A DNA stretch of 64,000 nt from Gulosibacter molinativorax (GCF_003010915.2 NZ_CP028426.1:992001-1056000), one strand, 5' to 3'. Positions 49,601 through 57,572 are shown, counted from the first letter of the stretch. The notes: generated by a model not told the origin, from the letters alone. Made by a program: numbers and translations.

Positions 49601-49636
49601 GACTCGAATCAGTCGCGTTCGAATTCCCTCACGCAA
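46634..49636 (-). CDS. glnE: bifunctional glutamine synthetase adenylyltransferase/deadenylylase
   Basis: A 1000-residue protein with the two nucleotidyltransferase halves of GlnE: GMGKGGAREINYISDVD (about residue 225, deadenylylase side) and GMGRFGGAELGFGSDLD (about 720, adenylylase side), separated by helical GlnD_UR_UTase regions. It controls glutamine synthetase by AMP addition to a tyrosine. The start is a TTG at 49636. The gene lies about 50 nt downstream of glnA2 in the same orientation, the usual actinobacterial order. It ends beside the mobile element. Confidence 0.95.
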   Translation of the reverse strand: MREGIRTRLIRVGFSKPLAAADRFEELSGILGIDPVTLVSYFEPIDPDPDGALESLLRLVHRQPSYGPVLKNDPDLFRTVITLFAISTSSEGFFIRHPERLREVHEDSHLLASPETLQERLRKSVAAQIEPESGQLLAGMTGDEAANALRVVYRTELGKIALYDARLEDAQVSLHRVAAALSDLAGAALDAAVAVARAEIAAPPAGFGKFPTEQVRDVRLAVIGMGKGGAREINYISDVDVMFVAEPRDGSELATARVIEIATRMASKTMHVISDYGVEPGLWEVDANLRPEGKDGALVRTIDSYATYYKRWAENWEFMALLKARPIAGDAELGQQFSDVITPMVWGAAGRDDFVLQVQKMRARVISHIPKDEVDRELKLGPGGLRDVEFTVQLLQLVHGQADESVRVQSTLDALTALAAEGHIGRDDGAEFTNYYRFLRLIEHRVQLRHMQRTHLFPNDPEEQRILGRAVRMQPKDLLEQVATVRRRVRGIHEKVFYRPLLTAVATLPAESYQLTSDQAAARLRAIGYRDPRGALNHIRALISGVSRRSTMMKHLLPVLLEWFTEGANPDQGLLAFRKLSEQLGDASWYLRLLRDSNLAARRLCDILSSSEFCATFLELFPEAVIWLDGEEQLRPSSVEALEREIGGALSRYRDEVALGRVIRGVRRREVLRLAIGGVIGLTDMRGLAKGLTDISTVTIRSAEKAIRIIDEDVDYPSFGVIGMGRFGGAELGFGSDLDVLYVFDPGERPADEASTLARKLVQRIGTILDDNRMPIDLDAGLRPEGKSGPLARSLSAYDAYYSKWSLSWEAQALLRASRVAGDDDLLDRFMEIADRTRYRSRGLEPSELTEIRRLKARMESERLPRGADPKRHLKLGRGSLSDVEWLVQVLQLDHAHDIPDLRTTSTLTALEAAQQHGLVGDEDAAILEHAWTLATRIRSAVYLYSNAQTDVLPGDPEALDGVARLLGYEAGHGVELENDYLTATRRSRSVFETLFYGDE

Positions 49637-49688
49637 TCGCGCTCACTCCCCCACGTGTCTCGCTTAGTACTTGCCTGCCGCTCGCCTG

Positions 49689-51014
49689 CTAGAGGTTGCG
49701 GGTGAGCTCGAAGTTCGTCACCTGGCGGCGGAAGCCAAGCCACTCCTCCTGCTTGTTCGTGAGGAAGTGGTCGAAGAGCTGTTCGCCGAGTGTCTCCGCG
49801 ACGAGCTCCGACTCCTCAGTCAGCGAAATCGCCTCATCGAGGTTCATCGGCAGGTTTTTGTAGCCGAGGACTTTCCGCTCGCGGTCGGAAAGATCCCGGA
49901 GGTCGCCCTCGATCTCGTCAGGAATCTCGTAGTTGTTCTCAATCCCCCGAAGCCCCGCCTCGAGTAGCAGCGCGTACACGAGATACGGGTTCGCGGCCGA
50001 GTCAATGCCGCGGTATTCGACGCGAGCCGAGCGCGACTTGTCGGGCTTGTAGGTCGGCACGCGCACGAGGGCCGAGGAGTTGTTGTGTCCCCAGCACACG
50101 TAGCTCGGCGCCTCGTCGCCGCCCCACAGGCGGCGGTAGGAGTTCACGTGCTGGCTCGTCACCGCGGTGATCTCGCGGGAGTGGTGCAGGAGGCCGGCGA
50201 TGAACTGCTGGCCGGTGCGCGAGAGCTGGTGCTTCGCCCCCGCCTCGTGGAAGACGTTGGTTGCCCCCTCGAATAGCGACATGTGGGTGTGCATCCCCGA
50301 GCCGGGCCACTTCGAGTGCGGCTTCGGCATGAACGTCGCATGGATGTTCTGCTCGGCGGCCGCCTCCTCGATCACGGTCCGGAAGGTAATGACGTTGTCG
50401 GCCATGGTTAGCGCATCCGCGTACCGCAGGTCGATCTCGTTCTGGCCCGGGCCCGCCTCGTGATGGCTGAACTCGACCGAGATGCCGAGCTCCTCGAGCA
50501 GTCGCACCGAACGTCGGCGGAAGAGATCAACGATGTCGCCCGGCACGTGGTCGAAGTAGCCCGCACGGTCGACCGGTTCCAGCCCATTCGGCCCGGGAGT
50601 GCGCGACTTCAAGAGGTAGAACTCGATCTCGGGGTGGATATAAAACGTGAATCCGAGGTCTCGGGCGCGGTCGAGGGTGCGGCGCAGCACCTGGCGGGGG
50701 TCGGCGGCCGCGGGCTGGCCATCCGGCGTCGTGATATCGCAGAACATGCGCGCCGTCTCGTCGTCGCCGTGCCACGGCAGGACTTGGAAGGTTGAGGGGT
50801 CGGGATGCAGGAGCATGTCGGCCTCGGTGCGACGCGTGAGGCCCTCGATCGCGGAGCCGTCGAAGCCCACGCCTTCGTTGAACGCGCCCTCGACCTCGGC
50901 AGGCGCGAGCGCGATCGACTTCAGCTTGCCGAGCACATCCGTAAACCACAGGCGGATGAACTTAATCCCGCGATCACTGATGGTTTGCAGCACATAGTCC
51001 TGTTGCTTATTCAT
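49689..51014 (-). CDS. glnA2: glutamine synthetase, GlnA2 type
   Basis: A 441-residue type I glutamine synthetase (about 30 residues shorter than GlnA1). It has a beta-grasp N-terminus (IKFIRLWFTDVLGKLKSIAL, GVGFDGSAIEG), metal- and glutamate-binding segments (EIEFYLL, HHEAGPGQNEIDLRY), the ATP motif FMPKPHSKWPGSGMHTHMSL (in two blocks) and ARVEYRGIDSAANPYL. A tyrosine lies in NNYEIPDE, near the position adenylylated in GlnA1; whether GlnE modifies it is unclear. It is co-oriented with glnE. Confidence 0.9.
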   Translation of the reverse strand: MNKQQDYVLQTISDRGIKFIRLWFTDVLGKLKSIALAPAEVEGAFNEGVGFDGSAIEGLTRRTEADMLLHPDPSTFQVLPWHGDDETARMFCDITTPDGQPAAADPRQVLRRTLDRARDLGFTFYIHPEIEFYLLKSRTPGPNGLEPVDRAGYFDHVPGDIVDLFRRRSVRLLEELGISVEFSHHEAGPGQNEIDLRYADALTMADNVITFRTVIEEAAAEQNIHATFMPKPHSKWPGSGMHTHMSLFEGATNVFHEAGAKHQLSRTGQQFIAGLLHHSREITAVTSQHVNSYRRLWGGDEAPSYVCWGHNNSSALVRVPTYKPDKSRSARVEYRGIDSAANPYLVYALLLEAGLRGIENNYEIPDEIEGDLRDLSDRERKVLGYKNLPMNLDEAISLTEESELVAETLGEQLFDHFLTNKQEEWLGFRRQVTNFELTRNL

Positions 51015-51064
51015 CGATGCGCTCCTATTCGTCGAGGTGTCTCCAGGCTACCGGCGCGCATCCC

Positions 51065-51070
51065 TAGAAT
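51065..51070 (+). promoter_or_regulatory. -10 box (TAGAAT) of panB, leaderless spacing
   Basis: TAGAAT ends 6 nt before the panB ATG, so transcription should start at or next to the start codon. Confidence 0.6.
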
Positions 51071-51076
51071 GTCTCT

Positions 51077-51928
51077 ATGACTGACACCCCAGCAGTAAAG
51101 AGAGTGCGCACGCGTCACTTCGCCCAGGCCAAGCGCGACGGCCACAAGATCTCCGGCCTCACGGCCTACGACGCGGCCAGCGCCAAGGTGTTTGACCAGG
51201 CCGGCATCGACTTCGTGCTGATCGGCGACTCGGCCGCCAACGTGATGCTCGGCTACGACACGACGCTGCCCATCAAGGTGGATGAGCTCATCACGATGTC
51301 GCGTTCGGTCGTGCGAGCGGTGGAACGCGCGTTCGTCATCGCGGACCTCCCCTTCGGCAGCTACGAGGTATCGCCGGAGCAGGCGCTCGAGACCTCGATT
51401 CGGTTCATGAAGGAATCCGAGGCGCACGCCGTCAAGCTCGAGGGCGGGGTGCGGGTCGAGTCGCACATTCGTCGCATCACCGAGTCGGGCATCCCCGTCT
51501 GCGCGCACATCGGGTTCACGCCGCAGTCTGAGCACAATCTCGGCGGACACATCATTCAGGGCCGCGGGGATGGCGCGGAGCAGCTCCTCGAGGATGCGCG
51601 AGCGATCGAGCGCGCGGGCGCCTTCATGGTCGTGCTTGAGATGGTGCCCTCGGACGTCGCGGCCCGAGTCACGGAAGAACTCTCGATCCCCACGATCAGT
51701 GTGGGCGCCGGGCCGCACTGCGACGGCCAGCTCACCGTCTGGACCGACACCTTCGGCTACGGCCAGGGCCGCCGACCGAAGTTCGTTCGCCAGTATGCCG
51801 ACCTCGCCGGCGTGCTCCGGGATGCGACCAAGCAGTACATCGACGACATTCAGTCGGGCGCGTACCCGAGCGAGGCGGAGTCCTACGAAAACACGCACCC
51901 CGACGGTAAGTCGCCTTTCGGGCCATAG
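51077..51928 (+). CDS. panB: 3-methyl-2-oxobutanoate hydroxymethyltransferase
   Basis: A 283-residue PanB, the first committed enzyme of pantothenate synthesis: it adds a hydroxymethyl group from 5,10-methylene-THF to ketoisovalerate. Typical segments are KISGLTAYDAASAKVFDQAG, VLIGDSAANVMLGYDTT, VRAVERAFVIADLPFGSYEV, VKLEGG, AHIGFTPQS and ISVGAGPHCDGQ. No panC or panD is adjacent. There is no ribosome binding site, and the -10 box lies directly before the ATG, so the mRNA is probably leaderless. Confidence 0.95.
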   Translation: MTDTPAVKRVRTRHFAQAKRDGHKISGLTAYDAASAKVFDQAGIDFVLIGDSAANVMLGYDTTLPIKVDELITMSRSVVRAVERAFVIADLPFGSYEVSPEQALETSIRFMKESEAHAVKLEGGVRVESHIRRITESGIPVCAHIGFTPQSEHNLGGHIIQGRGDGAEQLLEDARAIERAGAFMVVLEMVPSDVAARVTEELSIPTISVGAGPHCDGQLTVWTDTFGYGQGRRPKFVRQYADLAGVLRDATKQYIDDIQSGAYPSEAESYENTHPDGKSPFGP

Positions 51929-51960
51929 TCGCCTGACGGTGCTGAATCGCCTGACGAAGC

Positions 51961-52158
51961 TTAGTCGCCGTCGGCCTCGGCCTGCGCTTCTTCCTCGGCC
52001 CACTTTCGGGCGTTCTCGGCCAGCTTCTCGTTCGCGTGGGCAGCCGCCTCCGCGGTCGGGAACGGGCCGAGGCGCTCGGAAGCGATGGACTGCTTCCCCT
52101 TCTCGACCTCACCGGTGCGGGTGTTAAACCAGAATTCGTCTTCACGCTTGTCAGTCAT
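51961..52158 (-). CDS. small conserved SPOR-like protein
   Basis: A 65-residue acidic protein: DEFWFNTRTGEVEKGKQS followed by RLGPFPTAEAAAHANEKLAE. The pattern WFNTxTGEVE plus GPFxTxxEA is that of a small actinobacterial family usually found next to map. Its role is unknown. It is divergent from map, with the start codons only 12 nt apart, so the two promoters must overlap. Confidence 0.75.
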   Translation of the reverse strand: MTDKREDEFWFNTRTGEVEKGKQSIASERLGPFPTAEAAAHANEKLAENARKWAEEEAQAEADGD

Positions 52159-52163
52159 AGACT
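52158..52163 (+). promoter_or_regulatory. -10 box (TAGACT) of map, leaderless spacing
   Basis: TAGACT ends 7 nt before the map ATG and overlaps the start codon of the divergent small gene. Confidence 0.5.
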
Positions 52164-52170
52164 CGAGGGT

Positions 52171-53052
52171 ATGCCGAAAAACCCAGAAACTGGTCTGCTC
52201 GTTCCCGGAACTGTCACGCCGATGCGCCCCGTGCCGGCGCACATCGCGCGCCCGGAATACGTTGGCAAGGCCAACCCGAACGAACCGGACGGGACCGGCG
52301 ACCTGTACACCGAGGAAGAAATCGGGCGCGTCCGCCACGCGAGCCGGATTGCGGCCGCGTGCATGGAACACCTCGAGCAGTTCGTCAAGCCCGGCGTGAC
52401 GACCGAACAGCTCGATATCCACGCCCACGAGTTCCTGGTACAGCACGACGCCTACCCGTCGACGCTCGGCTATCGCGGCTTCACGAAGTCCTCCTGCACG
52501 TCGCTCAACGAGGTCATCTGCCACGGGATCCCCGATTCCACGGTGCTCGAAGACGGCGACATCTTGAACATCGACGTCACGGCGTTCGCCGAGGGGATGC
52601 ACGGCGACACGAACCGTATGTACCTCGTAGGCGACGTCGACGAGGAGTCGAGGCTCCTCGTCGAGCGTTCGCACGAGGCGATGATGCGTGGCATCAAGGC
52701 AGCGAAACCGGGCCGCGAGGTGAACGTCATCGGTCGCGTGATCGAAAAGTACGCCGGTCGCTTCGGCTACGAATCGGTGCACGACTACACCGGACACGGC
52801 GTCGGCCGAGCCTTCCACTCCGGCCTCATCATCCCCCACTATGACGCGCCGCACTTCAAGGACGTCATCCAGCCCGGCATGATCTTCACCGTCGAGCCGA
52901 TGCTCGTCACCGGCTCGCAAGACTGGGACCAGTGGGACGACGGCTGGACGGTCGTCACGAAGGACGGCTCGCGCTGCGCCCAGTTCGAGCACACGATCCT
53001 CATCACCGAGGACGGCTACGAGATCCTCACGCTGCCGCCCTCGCAGCTCTAA
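52171..53052 (+). CDS. map: methionine aminopeptidase type I
   Basis: A 293-residue MetAP that removes the initiator methionine. The metal ligands are visible: Asp in LNIDVTAF, Asp in MHGDTNRMYL, His in DYTGHGVGRAFHS, Glu in IFTVEPML and Glu in AQFEHTILIT. YRGFTKSSCTSLNEVICHGIP carries the substrate His. The N-terminal extension with PMRPVPAHIARPEYVGK resembles the actinobacterial MapB type, with its SH3-binding-like proline motif. The start follows GAGGGT closely but also a -10 box, so it may be leaderless. Confidence 0.95.
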   Translation: MPKNPETGLLVPGTVTPMRPVPAHIARPEYVGKANPNEPDGTGDLYTEEEIGRVRHASRIAAACMEHLEQFVKPGVTTEQLDIHAHEFLVQHDAYPSTLGYRGFTKSSCTSLNEVICHGIPDSTVLEDGDILNIDVTAFAEGMHGDTNRMYLVGDVDEESRLLVERSHEAMMRGIKAAKPGREVNVIGRVIEKYAGRFGYESVHDYTGHGVGRAFHSGLIIPHYDAPHFKDVIQPGMIFTVEPMLVTGSQDWDQWDDGWTVVTKDGSRCAQFEHTILITEDGYEILTLPPSQL

Positions 53053-53072
53053 TTTCATTCACGAACGCAATC

Positions 53073-53078
53073 TAGGCT
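53073..53078 (+). promoter_or_regulatory. -10 box (TAGGCT) of ppgK, leaderless spacing
   Basis: TAGGCT ends 7 nt before the ATG at 53086. No ribosome binding site is present. Confidence 0.55.
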
Positions 53079-53085
53079 CTTGCGT

Positions 53086-53868
53086 ATGGCGAAGAAGCAG
53101 GACCGTTACGCGGTAGGGATCGATATCGGGGGCACCGGAATTAAGGGTGCGCTCGTCGACCTGAAAAAGGGAGCGCTCGTCGGCGAGCGCAAGAAGGTGA
53201 AGACGCCAGAGGGCGCACCGATCGATGCGGTGAAGGCCGCGGTTCGGACGGTCTACGACGAGATTCTCGGTCAGCCGGAGGCCGAAGGGATCGACCCGCT
53301 CGTCGGCCTCTGCATGCCATCGGTGATCCGCCGCGGGGTCGCGTGGACCGCCGCGAATATCGCACAGGAGTGGGTGGGCTTCGATGCCCGCACCGCGTTC
53401 TCCGAGGTTATTGGCAAGAACGTTTCGCTGATGAACGACGCAGATGCGGCAGGTTACGGCGAGGTGCGCTACGGCGAGGCCGCGGACAACGTCGGTTCGG
53501 TGCTCGTGCTCACCCTTGGCACGGGTATCGGCTCTGCGCTCATCCACGACGGCCGGCTCTACCCGAACACCGAGCTCGGACACATGGAGCTCGACGGCCA
53601 CGAGGACTACGAGAAGTTCGCCTCGGCGAAGGTGCGCGAACGCGAGGAGCTCAGTTTCGAGGAGTGGGGCCGGCGGCTCTCGGCCTACTTCCAAAAGCTC
53701 CAGGTTCTGCTGCAACCGGATGAATTCATCATTTCGGGTGGGATCTCGAAGCAGGCGGATGATTTCATCCACCTCATCGAGGTAGACACGCCGGTGAAGG
53801 TCGCGAAGCTCAAGAACAACGCGGGGATCATCGGTGCGGCGCTCCTCGCCGTCGAGCGCTGGGACTAG
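53086..53868 (+). CDS. ppgK: polyphosphate glucokinase
   Basis: A 260-residue ROK-family kinase that phosphorylates glucose with polyphosphate or ATP. It has the phosphate-binding GIDIGGTGIKGALVDL near the start, CMPSVIRRGVAWTAANI, the catalytic base in NDADAAGYGE, TLGTGIGSALIHDG and the ELGHMELDGHEDYEKFASAK region typical of PpgK. Polyphosphate glucokinase is characteristic of actinobacteria. It follows map in the same direction with its own promoter. Confidence 0.95.
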   Translation: MAKKQDRYAVGIDIGGTGIKGALVDLKKGALVGERKKVKTPEGAPIDAVKAAVRTVYDEILGQPEAEGIDPLVGLCMPSVIRRGVAWTAANIAQEWVGFDARTAFSEVIGKNVSLMNDADAAGYGEVRYGEAADNVGSVLVLTLGTGIGSALIHDGRLYPNTELGHMELDGHEDYEKFASAKVREREELSFEEWGRRLSAYFQKLQVLLQPDEFIISGGISKQADDFIHLIEVDTPVKVAKLKNNAGIIGAALLAVERWD

Positions 53869-53906
53869 CACTGGGACCGGCGCCTAGTGTGACCCTTAGT
53901 GTGGCG

Positions 53907-53912
53907 TAGAAT
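53907..53912 (+). promoter_or_regulatory. -10 box (TAGAAT) of rnpB
   Basis: TAGAAT lies about 14 bp before the predicted 5' end of RNase P RNA. The -35 region is weak. Confidence 0.5.
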
Positions 53913-53925
53913 TGCAAGGATGAAT

Positions 53926-54268
53926 GGGTCGGCCAGACGGTCGCGCGCCGCGTAAGCGGCCCGAGGAACGTCCGGGCTCCATAGAGCAGGATGGTGGATA
54001 ACGTCCACCCGGGGTAACCCGCGAGCCAGTGCAACAGAAAGCAAACCGCCCGCAAGGGTAAGGGTGAAAGGGTGGGGTAAGAGCCCACCGAACGTCCGGT
54101 GACGGACGTTGCATGGTAAACCTCATCCGGAGCAAGGCCAACAGGGAACGTCGACGCTGCTCGCCGAGTTCCCGGGTGTGCTGCTAGAGCGGCGCGGTAA
54201 CGCGTCGCCGAGATAGATGGCCGTCACGGCATAGCCGTACAGAACCCGGCGTATCGGCCGGCCCACTC
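53926..54268 (+). ncRNA. rnpB: RNase P RNA (type A)
   Basis: The catalytic RNA of RNase P. It opens with GGTCGGCCAGACGGTCGC and GAGGAACGTCCGGGCTCC, the conserved P4 5' strand. It has CAGTGCAACAGAAAGCAAACCGCC (seen in two parts) and GGGTAAGGGTGAAAGGGTGG, and GGTAAACC further on. It ends with CAGAACCCGGC and CGGCCGGCCC, which pairs with the 5' GGTCGGCC to close P1. Ends are estimated from P1 pairing. The RNA matures tRNA 5' ends. Confidence 0.95.
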
Positions 54269-54337
54269 ATCCCGGTTCGATACGGCGCTGCGCGCCTACT
54301 CACCGGTCGGTGGCCGAGTAGCGCAGCGCATCGAGGC

Positions 54338-54787
54338 CTAGAACAGACCCAGAGCCTCGTCCGGAACCGGACCGCGGTACTGCTCCGGGTGATCCATGGC
54401 CAGGTTGGCCGCGGCATCCGCCCGCTTGTTTTCGGCACGCGGAATCCACGTGAATGTGACCGGGTTCTTCCCGATGAGCTCCCGCGCGGTCGCGGCGAGC
54501 TTCTGCATGTCCGGGTGCTTGATCTTCCAGCGACCCGACATCTGCTCAACGACGAGCTTCGAATCCATCCGCACATCCACGCTCGCCTGCGGATCGCGCG
54601 CGAATGCGGCTTCGAGGCCGATCACGAGCCCCGTGTATTCCGCGACGTTATTGGTGCACCTGCCGAGCGAGCGCGGAATGGTCTCGAGCACCTCACCGGT
54701 CGCGCCGTCAATCAGGATCGAGCCGGAACCGCCAGGCCCCGGGTTTCCGCGCGAGCCGCCGTCCGCCTCAACGATGAAGGTTGCCAC
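54338..54787 (-). CDS. RNase H family protein (RNase HI/reverse-transcriptase-like)
   Basis: A 149-residue RNase H-fold protein. Catalytic acidic residues are found in VEADGGSRGNPGPGGSG, NNVAEYTGLVIGLEAA and DVRMDSKLVVEQMSG, with a final Asp in NKRADAAANLA. It lacks the basic handle of E. coli RNase HI, as stand-alone actinobacterial proteins do. It should remove RNA from RNA-DNA hybrids. It shares one base with the upstream zinc-ribbon-like gene, hence one operon. Confidence 0.85.
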   Translation of the reverse strand: MATFIVEADGGSRGNPGPGGSGSILIDGATGEVLETIPRSLGRCTNNVAEYTGLVIGLEAAFARDPQASVDVRMDSKLVVEQMSGRWKIKHPDMQKLAATARELIGKNPVTFTWIPRAENKRADAAANLAMDHPEQYRGPVPDEALGLF

Positions 54788-55521
54788 TAAATCGCCGACC
54801 TTTCCGTGCGCACCAGAATGGCGTCCGTGTCCGGGCAGAACACGATCTCATCCGCCGGCGCCTTCGCGATGCGCGCGAGGTCGGCCATCTCGATGGTCTC
54901 CTGCGAGGCCGTCGATACCTTGCCGACGAGTTCGGCCGCGCCGATGCCGCCGCGCTTGCGACGGTCCTCGTAGAGCGCGACGAGGTCGGCGGGGAGCCCG
55001 TCGACGAGCGTCTTGCGGTCGGCAGCGATTTCCTTCGCCTCCGTGCGAAGGTTCTCTCGAGCGAGGTCGCGGCGCTCCAAGAGGTCGGCCGCGAGGGTCT
55101 CAATTTCTCGCATCGAGGCGAGCCTCTCGGCGTGCGCCGCGGTCAGTGCTTCGACGCGCTCGAGCTGCTCGAGTTCCTGATCGTCCAGGGTCTCCTGGCG
55201 CCGCGCGATCGTCGCGAGCTCGGCCTGGAGCGCCGCGATGTCCTTCGTCGACGACGCGTGCTGCAGCCGGTCCTCGTCACGCTTGCGACGCTCCGCGACC
55301 ATCCTCGAATCGTCCTGGATCGTCTTGAGCTCGGACTGCGCATCCTCGAGCTCGCCGAGCGCCTTCGCCGACGCGGCCCGACGGTCGCGGCGGTCCTGCT
55401 CGATCTCCACCAGGTGGAGCTGCTCTGGCATGTTCTTCGCGAGATGTTGGAGCCGCGCCTGGCGGGCATCCACCTGCGCTAATTCGAGCAGGCGCAGCTG
55501 CTCTTTCGGGTGTGCCTTCAT
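54787..55521 (-). CDS. coiled-coil protein of the C4 zinc-ribbon family, with the ribbon degenerate
   Basis: A 244-residue protein with a long coiled coil (about 5-175) and a C-terminal region equal in position to the C4-type zinc ribbon of actinobacterial homologues (RRKRGGIGAAELVGK, then EMADLARIAKAPADEIVFCP and ILVRT). Homologues carry two CxxC pairs here; this protein keeps only one cysteine, in VFCPDTDA. It is usually linked to Nif3 and RNase H genes, as here. The molecular role is unknown. Confidence 0.85.
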   Translation of the reverse strand: MKAHPKEQLRLLELAQVDARQARLQHLAKNMPEQLHLVEIEQDRRDRRAASAKALGELEDAQSELKTIQDDSRMVAERRKRDEDRLQHASSTKDIAALQAELATIARRQETLDDQELEQLERVEALTAAHAERLASMREIETLAADLLERRDLARENLRTEAKEIAADRKTLVDGLPADLVALYEDRRKRGGIGAAELVGKVSTASQETIEMADLARIAKAPADEIVFCPDTDAILVRTERSAI

Positions 55522-55539
55522 AGTCCTATTCTGTCTCCC

Positions 55540-56379
55540 CTACCGGGGCTGTTCGATCTGCCACGACCAGGGGTCCGTGTTTTGCGTAGAAACCCGCACG
55601 TCAATTTCCGGATGTGCCTCGCGAACCCGCATCGCCGCGCCCTCGAGCCAGAGGAACTCGCTCGCGAAATGTGCCGTGTCGACGAGGGCGGGCTTGCCGC
55701 CATTGAGCCTGGCCTGCTCGCGGGCCTCGGAGGCCGGGTGGTGCCGCAGATCGCTCGTGAGGTAAACATCCGCGCCCGTCACGAGCGGGTGGCTCAAGAA
55801 CGAATCGCCCGCTCCCGAACAGCACGCGACGCGCTGCACGAGCATGTCTGGGTCGCCGGCGACGCGCACCCCGCCCGCCGTGGCGGGGAAGAGCTCGGCG
55901 ACGCGGTCAGCGAACTCGCGCAGCGTTACGGCCTCGGGCAACTCCCCCACGAGCCCGATCCCGCGCTCTGGCTGGTCAGCGAGCGGTTCGAAGGGGATGC
56001 GGTGCTCCGCGCCCTGGGGCACGCCCAGTAGGTCGAAGATCGTTCCGGTTGGCCCTGTCTCGACGACGTCCGCGTTCGTGTGCGCGGAATGCAGGGCACA
56101 GCCACCGCGGATGAGCCGTGCGAGGAGTGCGCCCTTGTAGCGGTCCTCGGCGATAGAGGTCACGCCGCGCAGGAGGAGCGGATGGTGCGTGAAGAGCAGC
56201 TGGGCACCCCAGCCGAGCGCCTCATCTACTGTCGCGGCCACCGGGTCGACGGCGAAAAGGATGCGTTCGACCGGCGCGTCCGGATCCCCCGACGCCGTGC
56301 CCACCGAGTCCCAGGACTCCGCGCCCCGCGTCGGGTAGAGCGACTCGATTGTCGATTGCACATCACGCAGCGTGGTCAT
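55540..56379 (-). CDS. Nif3-like dinuclear metal centre protein
   Basis: A 279-residue Nif3/YbgI protein with the metal ligands in LFTHHPLLLRG and SAHTNADVVETGPTG, and later in DTAHFASEF with LWLEGAAM. SCCSGAGDSFL-like text (here ACCSGAGDSFLSH) forms the conserved middle motif. The hexameric toroid binds two metals; the in vivo role (possible GTP cyclohydrolase-like or metal chaperone) is debated. It lies 18 nt upstream of the zinc-ribbon-like gene in one operon. Confidence 0.9.
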   Translation of the reverse strand: MTTLRDVQSTIESLYPTRGAESWDSVGTASGDPDAPVERILFAVDPVAATVDEALGWGAQLLFTHHPLLLRGVTSIAEDRYKGALLARLIRGGCALHSAHTNADVVETGPTGTIFDLLGVPQGAEHRIPFEPLADQPERGIGLVGELPEAVTLREFADRVAELFPATAGGVRVAGDPDMLVQRVACCSGAGDSFLSHPLVTGADVYLTSDLRHHPASEAREQARLNGGKPALVDTAHFASEFLWLEGAAMRVREAHPEIDVRVSTQNTDPWSWQIEQPR

Positions 56380-56511
56380 GCAGCAACCCTACCGGTGACG
56401 AGCCGAGCGCCCGCGAAGTAGGCTGTGCTGATGGGTGCCGCGCCGGTTGACGTCCGAGCCCAGCCCGAATTACGCATCCGAAACGCATCCCAACTCGAAA
56501 GTATTGCCCTC

Positions 56512-57036
56512 GTGACTTCACCTCTCGAACAGGCCGCCGCTCGCATCGTCGAAATCCCGGACTACCCCGAGCCCGGGGTGATCTTTCGGGATGTCATGCC
56601 GCTGCTCAGTGACGCGGAGTGCCTCCGCACGGTGGTGACCGCGATGCTCGAGCCGTGGGGCGGCAAGTTTGACGTCGTGGCCGGAATCGAAGCTCGAGGC
56701 TTCCTTCTCGCGGGTGCGGCCGCGACGCTCGCGAATGTTGGGCTCGTGCCCATCCGCAAGGCAGGAAAACTCCCGCGACCCGCCGCATCCGTGACCTACA
56801 CGCTCGAGTACGGCACCGCCGAGATCGAGATTCAGGACGATATTGCCCCCGGCACGCGCGTGCTGCTGATGGATGACGTGCTCGCGACGGGCGGTACGCT
56901 CGGCGCCGCGGTCGAACTCGTGCGGAAGATCGGGGCCGAACCGATCGGATCGACCGTGCTCATGGAGCTCACGGAGCTTGGTGGGCGGGCGGTCGTGGGC
57001 GACGCGCATGACGTGCGCAGCCTGTTCGTGAATTAA
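56512..57036 (+). CDS. apt: adenine phosphoribosyltransferase
   Basis: A 174-residue purine salvage enzyme that makes AMP from adenine and PRPP. It has IPDYPEPGVIFRDVMPLL, GIEARGFLLAGAAA, RKAGKLPRPA and the PRPP loop VLLMDDVLATGGT. The GTG at 56512 gives the standard length; an upstream frame to 56425 is open but unlikely. It is divergent from the Nif3-like gene. Confidence 0.92.
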   Translation: MTSPLEQAAARIVEIPDYPEPGVIFRDVMPLLSDAECLRTVVTAMLEPWGGKFDVVAGIEARGFLLAGAAATLANVGLVPIRKAGKLPRPAASVTYTLEYGTAEIEIQDDIAPGTRVLLMDDVLATGGTLGAAVELVRKIGAEPIGSTVLMELTELGGRAVVGDAHDVRSLFVN

Positions 57037-57129
57037 TCTGCGACTCGCCCGAACTCTCCGAGAGTTGTGACGTCGTTTCAATGCAACAGGCATACACTTT
57101 CGACACGTAAGAGCGAAAGGAATCGCCTG

Positions 57130-57483
57130 ATGGGAATTCAAGAACGCAAAGCAGCTATTGAATTGCTGGCACAGATCATCGTCGATATTGACGAGCGACT
57201 GAAGCGCCACACGATGGCGGAGGAAAAGGGCACTCCGACGACCTCGACGCGTTTGTCGCACGATCTCGTGGTGATGCGCGATCGCATCACGATGGTTACG
57301 GGCGAGCTCCTCGAGCCGGCTACGTCGGCGCACATCAGCCGAGTCCTCGATCGCATCACGCGACCCCGGTATGAGGACTTCCCCCACCATTACAAAGAGC
57401 TAGACGATCTGAAGAAGAAGCTGGAACTGATCGTGAGCTATCTGCGGGTTATTTCGAACCGCAAGGAGTTCGAAGGGCTCTGA
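57130..57483 (+). CDS. small helical protein of unknown function
   Basis: A 117-residue charged, mainly helical protein (IELLAQIIVDIDERLKRH; DDLKKKLELIVSYLRVISN). No signal peptide or known motif is present. AAAGGAA precedes the ATG by 8 nt. A clear hairpin follows the stop, so it is a single-gene unit. Confidence 0.65.
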   Translation: MGIQERKAAIELLAQIIVDIDERLKRHTMAEEKGTPTTSTRLSHDLVVMRDRITMVTGELLEPATSAHISRVLDRITRPRYEDFPHHYKELDDLKKKLELIVSYLRVISNRKEFEGL

Positions 57484-57498
57484 TTCAGCGTGAAGGTT

Positions 57499-57538
57499 CT
57501 CGTCTCGTCACTCAATCCAGTTTGGGCGACGAGACGAG
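57499..57538 (+). terminator. terminator hairpin after the small gene
   Basis: CTCGTCTCGTC and GACGAGACGAG form a perfect 11-bp stem around an 18-nt loop, starting 16 bp after the stop codon. Confidence 0.65.
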
Positions 57539-57572
57539 TTGCTTTCCGTAGTCAGGGTTGCTTTCCGTAGTC
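57538..57572 (+). repeat. two tandem copies of GTTGCTTTCCGTAGTC
   Basis: Perfect 16-bp units at 57538-57553 and 57557-57572, separated by AGG, lie between the small gene and the SDR gene. Confidence 0.8.
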
